This document shows positions 49,815 to 61,590 of a stretch of 64,000 nucleotides of DNA, piece by piece. The notes under the pieces were generated by a model. That model searched no databases. It saw only the letters and a list, made by a program, of their open reading frames with translations, and had not been told where the DNA came from. Positions within the stretch are counted from its first letter, which is position 1. Every line of letters begins with the position of its first letter. The stretch lies in assembly GCA_018907035.1 (NCBI GenBank), contig JACCIC010000019.1, forward strand, positions 3,090,501-3,154,500. The letters run 5' to 3'. The stretch is from Sycobia sp. Sy_11. Its lineage: Eukaryota; Arthropoda; Insecta; Hymenoptera; Epichrysomallidae. A program made the position numbers and the translations under genes.

Positions 49815-52800
49815 TGAGAAGTGCCGCTCACCTGAACACGGTGGTTAGAGCTGTCGGCCACGACGATGGAATTGTCGGGGCCGACGGCGAGGCCTCTCGG
49901 CCAAGTAAAGCATCCGGCTTCGCTCCCCCGCATCCCAAATTTAAACAGCATTCGCCTCTTCAGTAGGTATTGCCCCCTTTAAAAGATGAATAAAATAACT
50001 TTAGCGACTATTCAGAGCTTATAAGATTAACAATGAAAATACTAAGAATAATTAATATTTCGCCACAAAAAATTGTTCTGTTTTTTTATGAATATTGTAA
50101 ATTGGATTCTTACTAAAAATATCAAGTGCAGATTGTGTAATTTTCTTAAATATAAATATAATTTTATTTGTAAACGAATTTAATTTTTGTTTATTATCTT
50201 ATCCTAGAAAATAAAATTTGAAGTGCACTAAAAACCACACGGAATGGATAGCATTTTCAAATCAATTTCATAAAATAACTTTTATGAACTGGTGATCTTG
50301 ACGATTTCTTTGATAATTGAATTATTATTAATTATAAATTGAAGAATTATCCATAATTAATTTAAAACGTAAGTATTCGTTACTTTTCATATATTATTTT
50401 TAAGTAAGGATTTAAATGTAACGTTTCTTCTTGTTTATTAATTATATGTAAAAGCCAAGGTACTATTTTAAAAATTCTATATCAATGAATAAATATGCGA
50501 TTATTGGTAAAAACGCGTAATATAAAATTGTTGAAAGGGAGAGGAAAACGAGGAGACGGCGAAAAGAGAATAAGCTAGAAGGGTATATCAAATATGTGTG
50601 CGCTTGGAGTATTTGGCACGGATCCCAAGAGCTTGAATTCACGCACATATACACGCCAATAGGGAAAGAGTAAAGGAGACGATGTGGAAACCAATATAAG
50701 CGCGAGAGAGGAATCGTCGAAAAATGGAAAAACTGAGAGGAAGTGTAGGGAGCAAGAGAGAGAAAGAGCGATGGAAAAGGCCACATCGTCTGATGCTGCT
50801 GATCCCTTTGAAATTCGCCGAACCCGAGTGCATTTTTTGCTATCTAAGCAGAAATCTATTTGGCCCTCGAATGGTATTTTCATCAAGATTAGATTTTTGA
50901 TTTGATATGCAATACCGTACGCTCACTCTCCCCTCCATTCCTTACCATAATTTTTCTATTACCTGCTGACACTTTCAGCAATGGTTGCATGCAGTATTAT
51001 TATGTGTATAGATATTTTTTTTTTTTTTTTGACTTTCAACTTTAGATACCTTATAATGTAATTCGCGTATAGAAAGTCTAGAAACTTTAATTGTTGTATT
51101 AGCCGAAATGCAAAATTAAAAGAAGAGAACGTCAGGTATGGATTTTTTCCAGATTCACCGAGGTAATTTTGATTGCCATAAAGTAGAGCCCAACTGTAAA
51201 ATTTGAAAACGTAACACTGCTCATTCCGAAAATATGGAATACTGTATTTATATTGTATAATTACATAAATACTTTTAAAAAAGATGACTATAAATAATAA
51301 TATTTAATTATAAATGAACATAAATAATTATAGATAGATTTCAATTCTAATGATTTAATAGTAGGTAACGATAATTTAAAATATAAAAATACGACTTGCT
51401 ATTTTCTCCCTAAATAGCTTAAATTAGTTTGCTGTTAGTATTTAAGTTAGTATTTAAAATAAATGTTAGTATTTGAAACAATTTTCTTTGAAAATAAAAA
51501 AAGACGTTTGTAAATGATTTAGAAACCGTTTCGATATCCTTTTTCTTAGCTATAGCGGATTACTTATTAATCATGTCTGCCATTTCATTATCAGAAATTA
51601 CTAAATGAGTTGCAATCCAATAGCATATATTTGGCAATATTTTTGTTTTATTATGAGTACATAGAGATTGATTTTGAGGTTGGTATATTCAGCTGAATTG
51701 AACGTTGTTACAACTCTGAGACAGTTTGTGATAATGAAAATTTTAGGGTCGGTGATAGAAACGGCAAGATGAAGAGCATTGTTTATTGCAACATACTCCG
51801 CAGTGAATATGAATGTTGTTCGATTGATTTTCGTGATAATAATTGCTTAGTTTCGATTATATACGCTGAACCAAATCCTCATTCTGATTTACTTCTGTCG
51901 CGAACAATTTTTAAAAACATTTTGTTCGAAAGTAAAATTTCGAAATCTCTACTAACATTAGAGGATTTTAAAAGAGTTTTTGTCCTAAAGTACCATTAAA
52001 TGAGATAGATATATTTCATGCAGTTCATTTGTGACTATGTAATGTTGAAATGATTATTGGTATTTATAAGGAACAATAGTCAAGTTATAGTCTCAATACA
52101 AGTGTGAATTATGCGTTTTCCCTTTAACTCGTGTTTTTTCGCAGTTCTGACGAGTTGCTGATATATGTAATTGTAAATATTTTATTCACATTATTAACAT
52201 TATGCGTACAAAAGCTCTTAGAGAGCTTACAGAGACTCAGACTATTCCATGAATTAATATACTTGTACATTTAATTTGTATTATCTATACACTTATGGAT
52301 TAGAAAACCATTTGTCAAAATCATGAACTATCGGTATCGAATTATACCTCGTTATTATATTTTCAATTTTCACTAAGTATCGAACGGTTGAGTAAGTTTT
52401 AAATTTACTTACCCTAAACAAAATTTGAATTTTGAATGGTAATGTACGTCGAAAAATACAACTTTTCAATACAATTAATTCACTGTTTCTTTTAACATTC
52501 ATTATTCTCCCATCTTGTGTGGCTTTAAAATTGGGTTTAAATCTGCCGAATGATCCATCACCAGAATGTATGCTCCCCCCCCCCGCCCAAATTCCCATTC
52601 GGCAAATTGTAATAAGTTCGAACTACATTCCAGTTTAATGTAACGAATAATGAAAAACGGGACTCACCTAGTGGAGGAACCTGCTGCCGCGGGGATAGCG
52701 GGTGCTGCTGTAGGGGACGTGGGGGAGCCTGCCGGGTTTTTTTGGTCGTCGTCAGATGATTCGAAGGAGGCTTGTCCGTGCCTGAGAGGAAGGCCTAAGG

Positions 52801-55800
52801 ATAATCTTCGCGAGGTTGAGCCCGCACTACTGAAAAAACCCAGACACGCCGATTTGATCATTTTTTTTTTCTGTCCCCCGCATCCCGCCTCGTCGTTTAC
52901 ACATTTATTATGTTAACCAAAAAAATAAAACCAATAACCATATTATGTCTTCCAAGAAATCATTAAATTCCACAGCCAGTTTTTTTATTTTTATTTTTTA
53001 TTTTTTACACACCTGCTTCACACGTTAATATCAGTAGGAAATTGCTACTTCTAATGCTTATTGTCGAATTCCACATTTTTTTATACTCCGTTATTTTATT
53101 AATGCACGAAAATAGAAATACGGTTAAGTCTAAGTAGCAAAAAAAAAAAAAAAAATAAAAATAAAAAAGTAAGAAAGAAAAAAATTTGTTCGAAAACATT
53201 ATGTTTCAGGCCAGCGATAAACTGTTTTAGTTAAAAAAAAAAACTAGTTCTCAAAAATTTTAAATCGTGTTGATCCAGCAAAAGTCCTCTAAAAAAACTA
53301 ACAAAAAGCAGCTAGCTGGTGCACTCATTGTCAGACAAGAAATTGTTTTTTTTTTTTTTTTTTTCAACGCAGGAACTTTATTAGATTAGGAAAGAAAAAC
53401 CTCTCTTGTAGAAATCTAAGCATCATCAGATTAACGATATTGCCAATTTGCGCTCTGCCGAGCTTTAGGTAATATTATAAAAAAAAAAAAAATTCTGCCA
53501 GATTTCCACAGAACACGGATCACTCTCAAAACGTATAACATTTTGTTATAACACCCAAGTTGTTCGTATTGCATCAATAAATCACCAAAACTCACAGTTA
53601 TACGTGTACTTTTATATTCTCTTTTGTTCCAGATTCGGTTCGAAAAGCGGGTCAAAGGGGGAGGGGGGGGGAAACAAGAAAATAAAAGAATACAATGTTT
53701 AAAAAAAAATGAAAAAGCTGAATTCTCCACAAGTATAACATATTAAAGGGGTGGACGGAGGGTTTCTGCGTTCTCTTACCCCACACGATACTTGTTTTCG
53801 TTCAATGAATTAGCTACGGCATTGATTTTATCTTCCAATCGTCTAAAATGAAATATTATGATATTTTGTTTAAATAGGAAAAATGCTGCGACAGGCTTCA
53901 CATAAAATGCGGTCACATGTGTCTAGTTAATAACGCTTGAATGAGTATTAACGTTGATACAATTATTGGTGATGTATGGGTTATTATGATATTTATTTCA
54001 CTGTTATACTGGGGGAGTTTCTTACCCGCCCACGCGATACTTGTTTTCTTTCAATGATTTAGCTACGGCATTGATTTTATCTTCCAAGCGTCTAAAAGGA
54101 AATATTATTTATTTAAGTAAACTGTTTATTTGCTCTCAGCTGTTGGTTGTGTATCATTTGTTAATTATAATGATGCCTTGATGAGTATGTAGAATTCCCT
54201 ACCATATAATGTATTATTATTATTGTTTTGCCTAAACTTATCTTAAAAGTGAATCTAATAAGATTAGATTATTTTACTTGTGATCGTGTGTCTTTAGTTA
54301 TTTTAATTAATATAATATAAAAGAGGCTCCTTTATTTTTCAGGATTACCATTGAAAACAAAAATGTAAGGAATAAGAGTAAATTTAATAGAAAAATGCTG
54401 GAATCTTTTAAAATAATAATACACTGTTGGAAAAAGATGAAGTTAATAAATTGAATTTGTATGAAATTATTTACGGCGTTAGATTATTTTGATTTTGTTT
54501 ATTTAATGTGTTATGCTGCTCATGGGTATTAGCGACGACTTCGTGATATTTTTTGTTATTGTTGAGATGGAAAACGTGTTTTTTTTTTTTGTTTTGTTTG
54601 TTTTTTTTTTTTTTTTTTTTTTAATGGATAAAAAATCGAATTCCCGCTACGAAGTATAAAAATCAGCGAACTTTAGAAATATATTTGAACTGATTAGCAA
54701 TATTTGAACCATTTAGAAACGATGAAAACTGTTGTTTTGAATCAGTTTTGCTATAAGTGAACAAAGTCAACGCGACGTCTTCGCTATCCGAATCGAAGAC
54801 TGCCTTTATGGTACTTACGAAAACCGTAGTGCTGGGATTAATCGTCGTGAATATCCAAATATCCGTTTGGCCTGTTCGTCCGTATGAGGAAAATGCCAGC
54901 TCTGCGGATATCCGATTTAATATCGATTTATTCGCTTATCCAGACACGCGCACATTTACGCGTCCATATATGCATAATATGGAAGTAGATAACTGGTTAT
55001 CGGTCGTTCATTTGATTAACCGAAGACTCAACGTTCGCGTATTGGCTAGCTGACACGGATTTATTTAATTGAAGAAAAAATTTAATCTTCTATTTCTTAC
55101 GCAAGGAATAAATTTACTGGATAAGCGGTATAAACTTTAATAGATAGACAGATAACAAGGTAATTTATTTTCGAAATCTAATTTGTTTATCGTAATTGTC
55201 CGAATAATTGAATGTTCAGACTTTCATCCGTGTGAATATCAGCATAGTGAAAAAAAATGCTTATTCGGATATCCGAATATTTTCAGATGCGGATAGTGAT
55301 GAAATTCGCATAGAACTCCCAGCACTGGAATAAATGTAAGAGTGAAGTGATTAATTGATTAGCCGGCATATCGATTGAAAATATTACCGAAAAGAAAATA
55401 TCTTTGAGATAATGTTCTTTTATAAACGACTGACTGCGAGTTTTGTTTTTTCAACATTTCATTCAAATTCCATTTAACAGCCTGTTTATAAAAAAAAAGA
55501 TGAAAAAAAAATGATTTTGCAATTTTGCTTATTAAATTGTTATCTTACGTTAAATTAGAGCAATAAATTTTAATTTGTATGATGTCTTACTTTATTCAAT
55601 ATTTTGTGTATCTGAAAAGTGATAAAATAAGTGTTAGAGCTCATTCGTTTTTCCAACTGTGTAATTTTATTAAATAATCGGTACTGTAATGGTTTAAAAG
55701 ACTTTATGCGACATATCTAGTTTATGAAAAGTTCAAGTATATGTTTCATTAGTTAAGTCAATAAAAATCTAGGAAATGCTTTTCAACTTTTAGCCAATCA

Positions 55801-56469
55801 ATTGTTTTGTCTCTCTCAGGTAAGTAGAGAATATTTAACATTTTAATATACCTTATATTTAGTATTTATTTCAGCTATAAAGATTAAAATAAATCTGCTA
55901 TAAATAATTATTGCAATAAATAGAAGTATAATTGGATTTTAGAATAAATGAAAATTTTAATATCGTATAAACCTGAATTGAGCTTTCAATTTCAATTAAA
56001 GTTTCAAGTTTTAGATTCAGAACTATAAAATAATTTTTGGAAGAGAGACTTATAATAAAGCTTTTTAATACAAAATAGAGTAAATAAATCAGAAAATATC
56101 TGTATAGTTTATACAGCATTGTTAAAAAAATTACAAATGATAACAATCGAATATATCATATTTTAGTAAGAAAAACTATTTAAGTTTGTTCGAATTTATT
56201 TATCGCATTAGCTTTTAGAAGAACAAGTTTCACAAATTTTACAACGCATCTTCGATCAATCATAGACGTGTGAATGCATTAGTAAAATCAAACGAGGCAA
56301 TAATTATTTAATACAAATAAATATCATTCCAGTCAAAAAAATATTTCCTCGAAAAGATCTTAGTTGATTAAAGCCAGTAAAACATTTATTTGTAGCAAAT
56401 AAATCATTTATCCACTGCTCTTCCGAATAGGCATTCGCTTGATTTCACTAATTTTCACACATTAGAGAA

Positions 56470-56526
<57 letters not shown>

Positions 56527-59500
56527 TACATATAGACTGGAGCGTCTTAAAATGTCATCGCAGTACCGATTTCGATGCCTGGGGCAGAGTCGATAATAAA
56601 TATAAAGATATAAAGAGCGCGAGACCTCGGCGCTTCCTCACCTGGATGAAGGGACGGCGGAGGTCGAGGAGGGCGGCTCCTTGTCCTTGGCCGTGCGGTT
56701 ACCGTACTTGTTTTTGAGGTACCTGGCCCAGGAGCTGAGCGCGGCGCCGTCTTTCTCGGCGCCTGGACGCTCGCGATCTGGACTGGCCTCCCGCGACTTG
56801 AGGGCGTGGCTGCTGCGGCTCCTGGCCAGCTCCGAGCCCGCCCCGTACTTGGCCGCGAGGTAAGCGTTGGGCGACTGGGTCGTCGGCGAGGGCGGATCCT
56901 CGTCTATGTCCAGGTCCTCGCCCCCGAAGTTGTGGCTGCTGCGCGAGCGGGCGAGGCGCTGCCTGCGGTCCTTCAGGGCGCTGTAGCGGGTGCGCGGGGA
57001 GTCCGGGGCCGTCGTCGCCGAGGCCCCCGAGCCCGTCGTGCCGCCGAGCTCCAGCGGCTCCAGGGGATGGGGATCGCGCTGGTGGCTGCTCGGGCCGCCG
57101 GTGTTGCTGCTGCTGCTGCTGCTGCCAGTGCCGCCGCTGCCTGCCAGGGCCGCCTGGCTCCTGCTCTTGTTCAGGAATCTGAAACGTGGCGAGAGCAAAG
57201 CGAAAAAAAAAGTAAAAAAAAAACAGGGGGTTGGGATTTTTTCCCAGTGTTACAATGCGATCGGCTACGGATTGGCGGATTTTTTTTTTGTTGTTGTTGG
57301 TTTTTTTTGTTTTTTTTTTTTTTTTTTTTTTTGTTCGATTGTTTGTTTGCTTAGTTTTGCGTGCGTGCGTGCGTGCGTGTATAAAAGTGTTGCGGCGCTC
57401 GCTCGGGACCGCGCGTCGGTATTTGTAACAAACAACAAAGAAGAGAAAAGAAAAGCTCTTGCAGATCAGACGCAGCGATGGTCCCTCGCTGTCCAGCTCT
57501 TTGCTTATGTATCTATGTGCACGCGTTCGGAGACGCTATACTAACTTACGATCAGTCTATTTATATCTTTAATTCTTGCTAGTTTTGCTTTACGTCGAGT
57601 TTAATTCGATATTCGATTGAAATTTTGAGCAACGACTCGTAGAAGGGCAAATAAATATTCAGTTCCTTCGTCGTTGAGCGGCATTCTTTTTTTTTATTTA
57701 GAAGTTGATAATTTTTTTTTTTATTGTTTCTTGCTTCATTTTGATAATGACAAGTTAAATTATGATTGGCATTTATATTGTTAATGTGACAATGTAGTCG
57801 TCGAATGTATTCAATTAAAGATAATATTGTAAATGATTAAGAAATTATGCATGATAAACATAATGTGATCGATATAATGTACTCTGAGATCTGCTTAGAA
57901 AAGCAATGTAGCAAAATTGCTTGTATGCAAATTTATGATGCAGTAAGAATGTTGAAGTTTTCCTGTATATTACGGTGAACTGTATAATACACTTCAGCAT
58001 AAAGTATGACTTCTTCTCATATAAAATTGTTTTCATCAAATCATTTTGGTAATATTGAAATTATCGTACTTCTAAATTATAACTGAAGCTTTTTTTTCAA
58101 TCATCAAATTTTTTTATATAGTAAAAATCATATTAATCAGAATTTGACTGGACTTTTTTAATAATTAAAAGAATACTTTAAAATATTGTTATCAATTGAA
58201 CTTTAATTTTTTATATTATTCACATGGCCTTACAGTATTCAATGAAGCTTTGCAATTGAATTTGATATATCACTTGATATTTTTAATAATTTAAACATCA
58301 AGTTTTTTAACTTTTGTGACAATATGTAGACAAAAATTATTTTAGTCTATATAATTTTTAAACATTTATCTAAGAAAATTCAACTGCGCTGCTTGACTTA
58401 TAATTACTTTTTCTATATTTTATTCACTATTTTATGATTTCATATCTATTAGAAGGTCGTGTCCAAATTACACAAGAATATTTTAATATTTTTTGTACTT
58501 TTTTTGTGCTTTAAGTTTTTTTACAACTGTTTTCGATCTAAAAGTCTCCTTTCTAATTAAGTTATCTCGAGAAAATTTCTCTTCCTACCCTCCGGTTAAA
58601 ATTTTTTACTTTTCCGTAATTTGGATACAACTCCTCCAATAATTTCCAATTTCATAAGACTGGATCTATGGAGACTAGGTGATGTGATGGAGACGTACTG
58701 CTTCTCCCAATGGATGAGTTGCGATAAATGTTATACGACTTGCGTTAATCATCAACATTGAAAAATGTCCGTGAAATCATGGATCCGTATTGTAATTTGT
58801 TCGGAGCATGCGTAATTGTATGAAACTGTTGCCTTCTACACTAATAAGCGAGTTAGATGCTGTTAGTGCACTGACTAAGCGGATTAATTGATGCAAAAAT
58901 GATTGAATTTCTGTGCGCGGCAATCTGTGTGCAATGTTAAGGATGCTCAGCGCGTCAGTGTTAGAATAATTATATCACAAATATACGTTAGATAACAAAT
59001 AAAAAAAAAATTAAAATTAAAAATGAAAAATAAAAAAATAAAGATATAACAAAATAAAGAATTTGTACATTAACAAGTGAAAGTCAAGTATCCAATCGAG
59101 ACAAGCGTGGCGCGGCAGTCGATCAGTTTTCGTGTGTGTTATATATAATATGTATCAGAGCGAGTAACGATAAAGAAGAAGAGAACGATAGAATCTAGGA
59201 CGGTTTTTGAAAGGTAAATAAACAATACGACTTGTCACGAAAATGCAATTTATTTAATTATTTACCACAGCAACAAACTTATGCAAGCTGAATTAAGCTA
59301 AGGGAAAAAGGTACAAAAAAGACTCGTATTGTGCGATGAGTTGATTTGAAGGTTCGTTTTCATCGCCGCTCTGGCAATAAGAGCTCGAAGATTGAACCGG
59401 TTCGATCGACTTATTGCCAAATGCGACATCGTATTGGTCACGCACGACGTTCAAGACTCTAAGCTCTCTTCTCGAAATTCTTTTCGTCTCTTTTCTGCTT

Positions 59501-59836
59501 TGCCTTTTTCTCTCTCTGTTTTATTATATTGAAACAAGCGGTTTTCGTTACGGGTTTCTAGACTAATTCGGGACGTACGGGCGTTCATACAAATTATACT
59601 ACTACTGTATAAAAAGTCCACTACGAAGCTATTGCGTTGCTGCTATATGCATGCATATATATGTATATACATATATATGTTCAAAGTATAATTATAATAT
59701 AAGTGCTTTAGCGGTCTATGTATGAAGACGCGAGGTGTCTGACAGTCGCAACAAAGTCGCGAATATGCTACTGTAAATCGCGTTCTCTTACGTTCGATTC
59801 CTTGCCAATTTGAATTTACATGACATATCAGGCATC

Positions 59837-59894
<58 letters not shown>

Positions 59895-60056
59895 CGTCTG
59901 CAGTACATTAAAATTATACACAAATACCAATAGGAACGATTGTTATTATTATATTATTAATTCGTCGCGGTCTCATTGCTTTTGGTCTGTACCGTAATAT
60001 CACAATTATTTTAATAGGAGGGAAGACAAATGCAAAGGCCGAGCAGATTTTATCGC

Positions 60057-60107
<51 letters not shown>

Positions 60108-61555
60108 CAACTTTAATTAACTATTGCTTTATATATATATATATTCCGAAGATGTCTAGAAGTGTATTTCCGCGTAGGCTCGAAATGTGTCTGGAGCCTT
60201 TATATCGCAGTACGACGTTTTACAATATATTATGTGCTCTCTATATATGGTCTATACTCGTCGATTATAATCTTCAGACTCTTACCCATTGGCAAGAAGA
60301 AGAGATCCATGTTAGAAAACGACGGATTTCAGGGAATGTAGAATTGTTGCTTGAATATTAAATTTGGTATATGCAAGTGATTGATTATTTTGATTATTGG
60401 TGAATTTCTTATTTATTTTTTTTTTTTAATTACGCCAGAATAAAAAATGTGAACGATTAAATGATTAAAGATTATCCTCTGGCTTGTAATACACAAAGTC
60501 TTTCAAGCGAAAATATTAACGACATTACATAGACATTAATGGTAATATTAAGATGACAATTAATAACAATGACAAATTAGAAATGAATGATGTTCGTTAT
60601 TTTTTTCGACGTTGTTTTGCTGTTCTTTTTTTCTTTTTCTTTTTTTTTAATTTTTAACGTTTCTTAGGGAAACCATGTTAACCATATACACAAAAATACA
60701 AAAAGAAAACCCGAATTGTTAAAGAACCAGGTTACAAAAAAAAAACAAATTATGAATTTAATCACATGATAAAAAATTAAAAATCTTTCGATTCAAGCCT
60801 TTCAACAGTCCGAATCCCTTGAAATTCGATTTTTTCATCCATTTGCTGCACACGCCGCCATTGTCGCTCGTTTGATCACACTATAAATCGAAAGCGCGAT
60901 AGGGGAAGGACAATGAGTGACGTACAGCACGAGCAGTCACGTGTGTATATATATACATATTTATAAATATGTACAACGGAACAATAATGAACGCGTCGGT
61001 AAAAAGGTACCTTTTTGTTTTCAAAAAAAAAAAAGAAAAAGGCTTTACTTTCATCGTTTGACTTTTCGGCTTGTTTTCACTATTATTATTATTATTATTA
61101 ATATTCAATATTTGTTGTCGTCGTTTCATTTATCCCTCGTCTCACTTTCGTCTATCTCATTTCAGTCACATCAACAAATTGATTAGAACGCTACAACACA
61201 GTACGGAAACACAGAAGACGGTGGTTACCATTTGCATGGGTAAACTCGTATCGTTCGCGCTATCCTCGCCCTCGTGGCGGCGGGCGAGCGGGTCCCGCTT
61301 GATCAGCGGGCCGCCGCCGCCAGCTGCCGTCGTCGCCAAAGCACCGCTGTCTGCCTCCGAGTTAGGGCCGGGGCCGCGGCCGTCGTCCTCGACGACGACC
61401 CAGCCGTTCTCCCCAATGCTCCACTGGCCGTTCTTCAATTTAGCGTCCTCGGTCTCGTTATTATTATCGTTATTATTATCGTCGATCTCCCTGAGCCCGC
61501 CGTAGTCGCCGTTCGTCGGCTGCCCGGTAAGCGCGCCGTCTTGGTCTTGGTCGTG

Positions 61556-61590
<35 letters not shown>

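Larger units (their letters stand above)
54092..56641 (-). other. thin-like intron with MITE candidate
   Basis: AT-rich intron with a T-rich tract (54577-54624), a probable DNA-transposon remnant (54827-55327) and a TA array (about 56471-56520). Confidence 0.75.

Noticed and set aside
54757..55053. 98-residue open frame in a thin-like intron
   Set aside because: It overlaps the inverted-repeat element, resembles no transposase, and has no splice or start context.
57546..57574. Possible 29-nt thin-like exon ending at GATC|GTAAGT (minus strand)
   Set aside because: The length fits the missing phase, but the frame needed contains stop codons.
60289..60345. Possible thin-like exon on the minus strand ending at CCAATGG|GTAAGAG
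   Set aside because: The frame required by the upstream phase contains a stop, and no clear acceptor is present.
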